DNA of 64,000 nucleotides from Hymenobacter artigasi (lineage in GTDB: Bacteria > Bacteroidota > Bacteroidia > Cytophagales > Hymenobacteraceae), in NCBI RefSeq assembly GCF_012275535.1, contig NZ_JAAVTK010000012.1, forward strand, positions 69,350 to 133,349, in the 5' to 3' direction. Below the pieces are notes generated by a model. It was not told the origin of the DNA. It was given only the letters and a program-made list of their open reading frames with translations, and did not search any database. The position numbers and the translations under genes were made by a program. Within the stretch, counting starts at the first letter, position 1. Every line of letters starts with the position of its first letter. This document shows, in pieces, positions 36,001 through 43,684 of this stretch.

Positions 36001-38486
36001 CTGATGCCCAGGTTATTGCCGTTGTCCAGCCCGCTCTGGTCCTGCCAGGTGGCGCCGCCCGAAAAAGCGGTGTACTGCATTATCACGTATTGCAACGGCC
36101 CGTTGCCGGCCGATACGAAGCTGGTGGCCGCCGCGCTCGAAGGGCCCGTGATGGTGATGAAGTTCGCGCACGTTCCGGTTGCATTGAGCGTGGCCCCGCT
36201 TCGGAACGCCTGGGTGGCGGCGTTCGGAAACAGGTAGGTTTTGCCCGGACTCAGCAACAGCTGCCCGTTGAGGTTGTTGTTGCTGCCGATGGTGGCCGAC
36301 CCGTAGAACAGCAGGTTCTGAAACGTATCGGAAGCGGTGGTATTGCCGATTATCGTGGCCGAAGCGCCCCCGGTATTGTTGGCGAAAGTGACCGTGCCGT
36401 ACGTGAGCCCCAGCCCGCCCCGGAAAATGCTATTGTAGAAGGCCGTGTTGTTGCCGTTGAGCAGGTTGATGGTGCTGCTGCCGGCGTTGAGCACGACGGG
36501 CGTGGTCGTGATGCCCGCCGCCGTAATGCTGGCCACGTCCCAGGCGTAGTTGCTCACGGCCGCATTGGCATCGTTGCGGGTGTTGGTGCCCAGCAGATTT
36601 AGCACGCTCGCGCCCAGGTTCACCGTTGGCGGCGATAGGCTCCGGGGCCCCGCCGGCCCCGAGCCGGTGCTGTACACCCCATAATTAAAGGCGTAGCCGC
36701 TGCTGAAAGCCTGCGCGCTGATAACATGGTCGTTGGTGGTGAACGTGCCCGACTCCACGAACACGCGCCCGGTGGTGGTCACGTCATCCAGCAGCGCGTA
36801 AGTGCCCCCTGGGGTCCGAAACCACAGGTGCGCCGCCAGCGGCTGGCCGGCCGTGGTGAGCGAGTAGCTGCCCCCGCCCGGCTGGCCCAGAAACACATCG
36901 GCCGCCAGCGCCTGCGTCAGGCTGGCTGGCCCCACCAGCGTCAGCGAGCCGGCCACCGTGAGCATGCACCGGGAGGTCGCGCTCAGCATGGGCTTGTTCG
37001 TCACGCCCGTCCAGTCCATGTCGCGGCACTGCTGGCCGGTCAGGTCCAGGGTCACGGCCTGGCCCGGGGCCGTGAAGGAATTGGCATCGAAATGCACGTT
37101 GGTGAATACATTGGGCAGGCAAGTAGCGCCCCCGGCAGGGCCGCCGCTGGTGCCGGCCCAGTGGCTGGCGTCGTGCCAGCGGCCGCTGTTGCCCACCCAG
37201 TAGAGGTCGGTCACGGGCAGGCCCGTGATGGCGATGCCCGAGGTGCCGCCCTGGTTGGCGCTGGCGGTGGCCACGGCGGCCCCGTTGGCCGGGTAGCCGC
37301 TGCTGCCATCCGTGAAGGTGAGGTCCTGCAGCACCGCGTAGCTGAGCGGAGCCGAGGCCCAGCCCCCGCTGCGCGCCAGAATGGCCGGGCTGCCCGCCAG
37401 CATCGACTGCACCGTGCCGAGGCCCGCGCAGCCGCCACTTGTGGCCAGGGTGGCCCCGCTGCCAAAGCTCAGCACCTTCGTGCTGCCCGTGCCCACCAGC
37501 AGCGCCGCATCGGGCCCCAGCGTGAGGCTGCCGCCGGCGCTGATGGTGGCGGCGCTGTTCAGCGTAGCCCGGCTGCTCACGGTAAGGGCATTGAACGACG
37601 AGTTGGCTACGTTGAAGACCACGCCATTTCCCGAATTCACGGCTACCGTATTGAAAGCAAATGCCTTGCCGGTGGTAAAGCTGACCGGGCTGGTGTAGTT
37701 GGTGAGGGCCCCGGCGCCCACGTTGAGGGTGCTGGTGCCGGCCGTCAGCGTTAGGTTGGGGTTGCTCAGGTTGAGCGCGCCGGGGGTGGCCTGCACCAAT
37801 AGCGTGGTCGTGCTGCTGCCCAGGTCGAGGGTGCCCGCCACCGTGCTCGCCACAGCAGTTGAGCCCGTGTAGGTAGTCAGGGTACTGAATGTGAGCGAGA
37901 CACTGCCAAAGCTCACCAGGCGAGCCGCCGAAATGTTCACCACCGCCCCCGATGCGCCGTTGAAAGTGCTGGTAAATGCCCAGCCGCCGGCGGCGTTGTC
38001 AAAGAGCAGCGTCGTCCCAAACGGTACGCCCTGCATATCCACCACCGCGCCGGTAGCGGCCGCCAGCATCCGGTGGGGCACGTTGATAACGGGCGTCGTG
38101 GCCATTGTGGCGGTGTAGTGCAAGTCGCCGTTTATCTCCAGCACGCCGCTGGCTCCCTGCACGAAGGTGGCCTGGCGCACGTTGCCGCTCCAGGTCATAT
38201 CGCGGCAGGTCACGGTGCCCACAATGGTTACCCGCTGGCTGTTGGCTGTGAAAGAAGTGGCGTCGAAATACACGTTATCGATGTTTTTCGGCACGTTGGC
38301 GTAGGCATTGCCGGCCCCGCCGCTGGTGCTGGCCCAGTGGCTCATGTCGGTCCAGGTGCCGGTATTGCCCACCCAGTAGTAGCTGGCGGCGCGGGCAGTT
38401 GCACTCAGGCCCAGCAGGCAAAGCAGCAGGCAGAAGCACCTTAGCGCGGCGCTGGCCAGCCAAGAGCCAGGTAAAGAAAATCGCAT
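33012..38486 (-). CDS. 1824-residue T9SS-secreted repeat protein
   Basis: A very large extracellular protein. Signal peptide at residues 1-33. Three modules open with a YWVGxxGxWxDxxHW motif and continue through NVxFDxxSF(T) to a CRDMxWxG-like motif, near residues 36-105, 430-500 and 830-900; each is followed by long Thr/Ser/Ala-rich beta-strand stretches (ILNLLGTNT, TLNVGAG) that look like a beta-helix or adhesin. Near residues 1640-1720 lies a fibronectin-like segment (DVRLDWTTASETQSDRFELERS). The C-terminal about 75 residues (VPNPTTSSVRLL...GLYLVYI) are a T9SS type A sorting domain. Probably a surface adhesin or matrix protein. Confidence 0.88.
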   Translation of the reverse strand: MRFSLPGSWLASAALRCFCLLLCLLGLSATARAASYYWVGNTGTWTDMSHWASTSGGAGNAYANVPKNIDNVYFDATSFTANSQRVTIVGTVTCRDMTWSGNVRQATFVQGASGVLEINGDLHYTATMATTPVINVPHRMLAAATGAVVDMQGVPFGTTLLFDNAAGGWAFTSTFNGASGAVVNISAARLVSFGSVSLTFSTLTTYTGSTAVASTVAGTLDLGSSTTTLLVQATPGALNLSNPNLTLTAGTSTLNVGAGALTNYTSPVSFTTGKAFAFNTVAVNSGNGVVFNVANSSFNALTVSSRATLNSAATISAGGSLTLGPDAALLVGTGSTKVLSFGSGATLATSGGCAGLGTVQSMLAGSPAILARSGGWASAPLSYAVLQDLTFTDGSSGYPANGAAVATASANQGGTSGIAITGLPVTDLYWVGNSGRWHDASHWAGTSGGPAGGATCLPNVFTNVHFDANSFTAPGQAVTLDLTGQQCRDMDWTGVTNKPMLSATSRCMLTVAGSLTLVGPASLTQALAADVFLGQPGGGSYSLTTAGQPLAAHLWFRTPGGTYALLDDVTTTGRVFVESGTFTTNDHVISAQAFSSGYAFNYGVYSTGSGPAGPRSLSPPTVNLGASVLNLLGTNTRNDANAAVSNYAWDVASITAAGITTTPVVLNAGSSTINLLNGNNTAFYNSIFRGGLGLTYGTVTFANNTGGASATIIGNTTASDTFQNLLFYGSATIGSNNNLNGQLLLSPGKTYLFPNAATQAFRSGATLNATGTCANFITITGPSSAAATSFVSAGNGPLQYVIMQYTAFSGGATWQDQSGLDNGNNLGISITPPPARTLYWVGGGGNWNDAAHWSLSSGGPGGECTPSLVDNVLVDAGSVTTTGQTLTIDLAASNCRSIDCSGLTNGKNLALRSVAGNLLSVYGSVTWAAAPNMTLALAGGLLILGPGTASTLTSAGQRLTGNLNLNVPGGSVTLADPFSSTAGITHTAGTFSTNDQPVSILNYATSGVLAKALQLGASPLTVNGSWVVAITANLTVTPGTSLLTVNASAFTGGGQSYNDVLIDNPLTVIALSGNNTFHNLQLTGSTNILGSNTINGTLTFFPGRAYVFTAATTTKFGPSATLASVGLSNNPVTLQSTVNGSLFTWTKATGGICADYTYIRDSRATGGAYFEAGRNGANDQGNNPGWSFGFLPRADYANRTTCPAEGAHTLRLDFTAYDGINNVTGLALTTAQFPLTLRIHNLTANTYEDVSAPATPYYYPIATSAATTQYQVVALTTAANSGCGSTSNTNLSTFPLVTDALLAGPAGTWSGNSIAADGNWLDCHNWASGTLPNATTDATINRNTTSVSLGNSLIASIPVQPTLNAAGAAVHTLTMPAGTTLTLGSNGQLAVAGNWVNTGTVTPAATSQVTFQGSSAQTLTGGTFGSVVVNNPAGLTLATDASTSGNLVLNAGLITTGSRKWVHGNASAPSLSGYSAGSYVAGTLRRALTPNVAATYAFPVGTASQYALYELIDNNLRGAGFGTIDASFGPKPGTDANLTYHEPGYRTPYSTVHSAGVWTLTPGTQPSAGSYDAKVSLLPFSSLTDNYFAILKRPDTSTDAADWTGGGGSLNPDGGAGRLRANGYALRLGLSSFSQFGLGLTLGASPLPVTLARFTATASGPCDVRLDWTTASETQSDRFELERSPDGRSFVKIAAITSRNSPGGSTYRYLDQQPGAGVNYYRLRLIDLDHTSTYSPITVLTGACGTASTVRLVPNPTTSSVRLLGLYLGQTLHIYASDGRLVFAGPATEADQELEVSGWSPGLYLVYIRNADGGLAGAQKLLKQ

Positions 38487-38667
38487 AAAATATTCCGTGA
38501 TGCCGGTTGCTAGGCCAACCGGGTACCAAAGAATATCAAACTAGCAAATACCTGTTAGTCAGTTTTTTACTAATTATTTCAGTTGATTGCTCTTCCTGGG
38601 TATGGAGTATTGTTCCAGCATCGGGAGCCGGGGGTTGTGCAGCAGCAGGGAAAGCAGCACAATGCAA

Positions 38668-38728
38668 GAGGCCCTGTCTGTATTAAAAACGACGCAATGG
38701 GCTTCGTTTTCAATACAGACAGGGCCTC
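38668..38728. terminator. 25-bp-arm hairpin after katG, likely terminator
   Basis: Left arm 38668-38692 and right arm 38704-38728 pair with one mismatch around an 11-base loop, 23 bases past the katG stop. Internal A and T runs (TTAAAAAC, TCGTTTTC) give a terminator-like character. Confidence 0.65.
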
Positions 38729-38750
38729 ATAATCTCCGGCGGAGTCGGCC

Positions 38751-41045
38751 TTAAACTTTCACGTCGTAGCGGTCAAGCATCATCACCTTATCCCACGCCT
38801 TCACAAAGGCCTTCACGAAGCGCTTGTGACCATCGCTGCCGGCGTACACTTCCGCAACAGCGCGTAACTGGCCGTTGGAGCCGAAGATTAGGTCGGACCG
38901 GGTGGCCACGAAGCGGCTTTCACCCGTCGCGCGGTTGTCGAGCGAGAAGGTCATGCCCTTCGCGTCCGCCTTCTTCCAATCGAAATCCGTGCTTGTGAGT
39001 ACGGTGAAGAAATCATTGGTAAGCACCCCCACGCGGTCGGTAAAGATGCCGTAGGGGGAGCCGTCGTGGTTGGCGTTCATGGCCCGCAAGCCACCCGTCA
39101 GCGCTACCCACTCCGGCGAGGTGAGCGAGAGTAGCTGCGCCTTATCAAGGAACATTTCTTCCGGAGAAACGTCCTGCGAAATTTCACCAAACCCCTTGTC
39201 GAGGTAGTTGCGGAAGCCATCGGCCACGGGCTTCAGCCACGTAAACATCTCAATGTCGGTGAGTTCCTGCGTGGTGTCGCGGCGGCCCGGCGTGAAGGGC
39301 ACCTCGGTGGCCACGCCCGCATCGGCCGCTGCTTTTTCGAGCGCGGCGCAACCGCCCAGCACGATGAGGTCGGCGAGCGATACTTTCCTGCCTCCCTGCT
39401 GCTGGCCGTTGAATTCGTCCATTATCGTGCGCAGGGCCGCAATAACCGGTACTGTGCGGCGGTTCACCGCCCAGTCCTTTTGCGGGGCCAGCGCGAGCCG
39501 CCCGCCATTGGCACCGCCGCGCTTGTCGCTACTGCGGTGCGTGACGGCGGCCGAAAACGCGGTGTACACCAAATCAGACCCGGAAATGCCCGCTGCCATA
39601 ATCGACTTCTTCAGCGCCGCGATATCCGCAGCTTCGATTACAGTGTAGTCGGCTACCGGGATGGGGTCCTGCCAGAGCAGGTCGTTTTCGTTGCGCTTCT
39701 CGGCCCCGAGGTAGCGCTCGCGCGGGCCCATGTCGCGGTGGGTCAGCTTGTACCAGGCTTTGGAAAAGGCCTGGGTGAAGGCGTCGAAATCGTTGAGGAA
39801 TTTCTCGCACACCTTGCGGTATTCGGGGTCTTCCTTCAGGGCGATGTCGGTCGTCATCATCATCAGGGCGTTCATCTGGCCGGGGATGTGCGCGTCGGGC
39901 GTTTTGGGTGCGCTCTTGTCAACCGGGGTCCACTGCATGGCACCGGCCGGGCTCTTGGTCTGCTCCCAGTCAAATTTGAACAGGTTGATGAGGTAGTCGT
40001 TGTCCCACTGGGTGGGGTTTGGCGTCCAGCTGCCCTCAATGCCGTTGGTCATTGTGTCTTCGGCATTGCCCTTGCCCCTGGGGTTGTGCCAGCCCAGGCC
40101 CATCTGCTCCATCGGCGCAATCTCGGGCTGGGCCCCGATTTCGGCGGCCGGCACCATGCCGTGGCTCTTGCCGAAGGCGTGGCCGCCGGCAATAAGGGCC
40201 ACGGTCTCCTCGTCGTTCATTGCCATGCGGGAGAAGGAAATGCGAATATCCCGCGCCGAGCCCAGCGGGTCGCCCTTGCCGTAGGGGCCTTCGGGGTTCA
40301 CGTAAATCAGGGACTGGTGCGTGGCCCCGAGCGGGTTTTCGAGGTCGTAGTCGGCATCGCCGTTCTGGCCGCGCCAGCGCTTGTCGCGCGTCACCATGCT
40401 GTCGGGCGTGTTTACTTTCTTGCCGTCCCACACCTCGGGGCCCCAGTACGTGCTATCGTCGGCCTCCCAGGCATCGTGGCGGCCGCCGGCGAAGCCGTAG
40501 GTGGGAAAGCCCATAACTTCCAGCGCGCAGTTGCCGGTCAGCACGATAAGGTCGGCCCAGGACAGGGCGCTGCCGTACTTCTGCTTGATGGGCCAGAGGA
40601 GGCGGCGCGACTTGTCGGTGTTGCCATTGTCCCACCAGCTGCTGATGGGCGCGAAGCGCTGCAGCGCCTCCCCGGCGCCCCCGCGGCCGTCGGCAATGCG
40701 GTAGGTACCGGCCGAGTGCCAGGCCATGCGAACCATCTGCGGGCCGTAGTTATGGTAGTCCGACGGCCACCAATCCACCGAAGAAGTCAGGAAGCCTTTG
40801 ATTTCCTGCTTCAGCGCCTCCAGGTCGATGGCGTTGAATGCCTCGGCGTAGTTGAAGTCCTCCCCGAGCGGATTGGCCCCAGGGGCATTGTGGTGCAGCA
40901 GCTCCACGCGCAGCCGGTTGGGGTACCAGTCGGACAGGGTGGGCGAAGCGCCTTCCGCGCCGCCGATGCGGTCGCCGCCGAAGGGACATTTGCCGCCCAT
41001 TTCGAATGTTGTGGTGTCGGTCTTGTCGTTGGTTATGTGCATCAT
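38751..41045 (-). CDS. katG: bifunctional catalase-peroxidase
   Basis: A 764-residue haem enzyme destroying H2O2 by catalase and peroxidase routes. The distal site motif VRMAWHSAGTYR (His and Arg, with Trp just upstream in WWPSDY) is present, as are the Tyr-containing YVNPEGPYGKGDPL, the Met-containing SRMAMNDEETVALIAGGHAFGKSHG with the proximal His, and the second, non-haem half (GSDLVYTAFSAAVTHRSSDKRGGANG). Trp, Tyr and Met for the cross-linked adduct are all available. Full length for the family. It is alone on its strand, divergent from the helicase gene. Confidence 0.96.
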   Translation of the reverse strand: MMHITNDKTDTTTFEMGGKCPFGGDRIGGAEGASPTLSDWYPNRLRVELLHHNAPGANPLGEDFNYAEAFNAIDLEALKQEIKGFLTSSVDWWPSDYHNYGPQMVRMAWHSAGTYRIADGRGGAGEALQRFAPISSWWDNGNTDKSRRLLWPIKQKYGSALSWADLIVLTGNCALEVMGFPTYGFAGGRHDAWEADDSTYWGPEVWDGKKVNTPDSMVTRDKRWRGQNGDADYDLENPLGATHQSLIYVNPEGPYGKGDPLGSARDIRISFSRMAMNDEETVALIAGGHAFGKSHGMVPAAEIGAQPEIAPMEQMGLGWHNPRGKGNAEDTMTNGIEGSWTPNPTQWDNDYLINLFKFDWEQTKSPAGAMQWTPVDKSAPKTPDAHIPGQMNALMMMTTDIALKEDPEYRKVCEKFLNDFDAFTQAFSKAWYKLTHRDMGPRERYLGAEKRNENDLLWQDPIPVADYTVIEAADIAALKKSIMAAGISGSDLVYTAFSAAVTHRSSDKRGGANGGRLALAPQKDWAVNRRTVPVIAALRTIMDEFNGQQQGGRKVSLADLIVLGGCAALEKAAADAGVATEVPFTPGRRDTTQELTDIEMFTWLKPVADGFRNYLDKGFGEISQDVSPEEMFLDKAQLLSLTSPEWVALTGGLRAMNANHDGSPYGIFTDRVGVLTNDFFTVLTSTDFDWKKADAKGMTFSLDNRATGESRFVATRSDLIFGSNGQLRAVAEVYAGSDGHKRFVKAFVKAWDKVMMLDRYDVKV

Positions 41046-41404
41046 ACTGGTTTCGTGAAATGTCGTCGAATGTGGATAGGCCGTTGGTGGTGCGTCGCTG
41101 CATCACTAAGCAGCAACGCTTCAGGTTATTGTGAATCAAAAATCGCTGCTGGCCTTACCCTGGTCACAGGCTCAGGCAAATGGCAAATGCTAATGCATAA
41201 GCAAATCCATCCATAGCAGTTCAGGTTAAACGCAGGCGCGAGCCTTGCGGCCACATTCTAAGCAAACCTTAAGGCACCTGATGCGGGCGAAGTATTGGGG
41301 GCAGCACCATATAAATACCGGGCTGATTGAAAAGGTTATACCCAAAATTCGCCGGACCGAAATTTGACCTCACCTTTACGGGCTATTTTCCAAGTACTGT
41401 CGGG
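41046..41404. other. divergent promoter region of katG and the HelD-type gene
   Basis: 359 bases without a supported gene. A TTTG at 41363-41366 and TATTTTCC about 17 bases later weakly resemble the Bacteroidota -33/-7 elements for the plus-strand gene. No clear OxyR or PerR site was identified. Confidence 0.35.
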
Positions 41405-43450
41405 ATGAACGCAACGCAACAAGAAGAGAAAGAATACCTGGAAGTAATTAAGGAGAAGCTGACGCTGGCCATTCGGCGGATAGACGGCTCCGTCCGGCAG
41501 TTTTCCGACGAGCTGCGGGAGAAAAAGGAGTACATCCATGAGCACCAGTCCGGCATGGACGATGCCGACATGGTGTCGGCCGGCCAATCTATTGACCGCA
41601 TGGCGTTTACCGGCGAAGCAGCCGTGGGCCAGAAGCGGAAGCTGCTCAAGCTGGGGCAGTCGCCCTACTTTGGCCGCATCGACTTTGTACCCCAGGGGCA
41701 GGCAAAACTGCCGGTGTACATCGGGGTGTATTCCTTCATGGATGACCAGCGCCGCAGCCTCATCTACGACTGGCGGGCCCCGGTTTCGTCCATGTTTTAT
41801 GATTTTGAACTGGGCGAAGCCGCCTTCGCCACGCCTTCGGGCCTGATTCAGGGCACCATTGAGCTGAAGCGGCAGTACAAAATCCGGGATGGCCGCCTGG
41901 AATTCATGCTCGAAAACGACGTGAACATTCACGACGACGTGCTGCAGCGCGAGCTGGCCAAGTCCTCCGACGACAAGCTGAAGAACATCGTGGCCACCAT
42001 TCAGCGCGACCAGAACGCGGTTATTCGCAACGAAACCGCGCAGGTGATGGTCATTCAGGGCGTGGCCGGCTCGGGCAAAACCTCCATTGCCCTGCACCGC
42101 ATTGCGTTCCTGCTCTACCGCTACCGCGAAACCATTGGGGCGAAGGACGTGCTCATTATCTCGCCCAACAAGGTTTTCGCCGACTACATCTCCAACGTGC
42201 TGCCCGAGCTGGGCGAAGAGCACATTCCCGAGCTGGGCATGGAAGAGCTGGCGGCCGATTTGCTCGACCACCGCTACTCGTTCCAGACCTTCTTCGAGCA
42301 GGTTTCCGCGCTGCTCGATAACCACGACCAGGCGTTTATTGAGCGCATCCGGTTCAAGTCGTCGTTCGAGTTCCTCAGCCAGCTCAACCAGTACCTTATT
42401 TACGTTGAGAACAACTACTTCACGGTGAAGGAGCTGCGGGTGGGTAGCACCGTGGTTCCCCTGCCGTTTATGCTGGCCAAGTTCAAGACCTTCCACCGGG
42501 TGCCGCTCCTGAAACGCTTTGCGCTGGTGGCCGAGGAAGTACGGGCCTACGTGCGCGATGCCACCAAGCGCAAGCTCACCGGGCACGAAAAAAACACGAT
42601 TGGCGAGGCCATTCCCCGCATGTTCCGCTTCCATCAGGTGCTGGACCTGTACCGGGATTTCTACCGCTGGCTGGGCAAGCCCGACCTGTTCAACATCGAC
42701 CACCGCCTGCACCTGGAATACGCCGACGTTTTTGCCCTCATCTACTTGCGCCTGCGCCTGGAAGGCATCAGTACCTACGACCACGTGAAGCACTTGCTGG
42801 TAGACGAGATGCAGGACTACACCCCCGTGCAGTATGCCGTGCTGTCGCGCATATTCCTGTGCCGCAAAACCATTCTGGGCGATGTCAGCCAGACGGTGAA
42901 CCCGTACAGCTCTTCCTCGGCCGAAACCATCGAGCGCGTATTCCCGCAGGCCGATGTGGTGAAGCTGTACCGCAGCTACCGCTCTACCGTCGAGATTACG
43001 GCCTTCGCGCAGCGCATCACGCCCAACCCCCACATCATCCCCCTGGAGCGCCATGGGCAGGAACCCGTGGTAGCGCGCTTCGCCAGCAGAAACGAGGAGT
43101 TGCAGGCCATCCAGCAGCTGCTCACGGCCTTTTTCAGCTCCGGAAATCATTCCCTGGGCATCATCTGCAAAACTCTGCGGCAGGCCGAGGAAGTACACCA
43201 GGCGCTGGAAGCGCCCGGCATCTACCTGCTCACCGACGAGTCCACGACCTTCAAGGAAGGCGTCATCATCACCACTGCTCACCTGGCCAAGGGCCTGGAA
43301 TTCGATGAAGTCATTCTGCCGTTCGTTTCTGCCCTTAACTATAAAACGGAGGTCGACAAAAGCATGCTCTACGTGGCCTGCACCCGGGCCATGCACCAGC
43401 TAACACTAACGCATACCGGTGATATCACGGCTTTCTTAGCCCTGCCGTAA
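41405..43450 (+). CDS. helD: HelD-type RNA polymerase recycling helicase (UvrD-like)
   Basis: A 681-residue superfamily 1 helicase-like ATPase. An N-terminal coiled-coil arm (about residues 1-60, EEKEYLEVIKEKLTLAIRRIDGSVRQFSDELREK) precedes Walker A GVAGSGKTS near residues 219-227. Helicase motifs follow: HLLVDEMQDYTPVQYAVL (Walker B), LGDVSQTVNPYSSS (motif III), LYRSYRSTVEI (motif IV), TAHLAKGLEFDEVILPF (motif V) and LYVACTRAMHQL (motif VI). This architecture is that of HelD, which removes stalled RNA polymerase. ATG 41405 is chosen because it opens the coiled coil; an upstream ATG at 41327 adds 26 atypical residues. The symbol rests on family similarity. Confidence 0.85.
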   Translation: MNATQQEEKEYLEVIKEKLTLAIRRIDGSVRQFSDELREKKEYIHEHQSGMDDADMVSAGQSIDRMAFTGEAAVGQKRKLLKLGQSPYFGRIDFVPQGQAKLPVYIGVYSFMDDQRRSLIYDWRAPVSSMFYDFELGEAAFATPSGLIQGTIELKRQYKIRDGRLEFMLENDVNIHDDVLQRELAKSSDDKLKNIVATIQRDQNAVIRNETAQVMVIQGVAGSGKTSIALHRIAFLLYRYRETIGAKDVLIISPNKVFADYISNVLPELGEEHIPELGMEELAADLLDHRYSFQTFFEQVSALLDNHDQAFIERIRFKSSFEFLSQLNQYLIYVENNYFTVKELRVGSTVVPLPFMLAKFKTFHRVPLLKRFALVAEEVRAYVRDATKRKLTGHEKNTIGEAIPRMFRFHQVLDLYRDFYRWLGKPDLFNIDHRLHLEYADVFALIYLRLRLEGISTYDHVKHLLVDEMQDYTPVQYAVLSRIFLCRKTILGDVSQTVNPYSSSSAETIERVFPQADVVKLYRSYRSTVEITAFAQRITPNPHIIPLERHGQEPVVARFASRNEELQAIQQLLTAFFSSGNHSLGIICKTLRQAEEVHQALEAPGIYLLTDESTTFKEGVIITTAHLAKGLEFDEVILPFVSALNYKTEVDKSMLYVACTRAMHQLTLTHTGDITAFLALP

Positions 43451-43481
43451 CATCGTTTTGGGGGGGATTTGACGAGGAATT

Positions 43482-43638
43482 AAAGCAGTTTTCAGGTTCG
43501 TGTACACGTAGCGCGAACTTTGTAGTTCGCGTCCCCGCGCCGTCAGCGTAGTTCTAACGGCGCGGGGACGCGAACTACAAAGTTCGCGCTACTGCCTGCG
43601 GGCCTCATAAGCTGTACCTAAACCCGAAAACTGCTCTA
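43482..43638. repeat. palindromic element family A, copy 3
   Basis: Ends TAAAGCAGTTTTC and GAAAACTGCTCTA, with core arms GTAGCGCGAACTTTGTAG and their complement meeting around CAGCGTAGTTCT. It lies between the converging helicase and beta-glucosidase genes. Confidence 0.85.
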
Positions 43639-43684
43639 GGTAAGTGGTAGCCGGCGCACGGGCAGGGCGACGACGGTAGAACGG

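Noticed and set aside
33828..36602. Long open frames on plus opposite the giant T9SS gene
   Set aside because: They encode Gly/Ala/Val/Arg-rich low-complexity protein without motifs, and are the expected antisense shadows of a GC-rich gene with a clear product on minus.
39480..41216. 578-residue open frame opposite katG
   Set aside because: Antisense to an unmistakable catalase-peroxidase; composition is His/Val/Gly-rich shadow sequence.
41336..43396. 686-residue open frame opposite the HelD-type gene
   Set aside because: Antisense shadow; no family motif, while the plus strand shows all helicase motifs.
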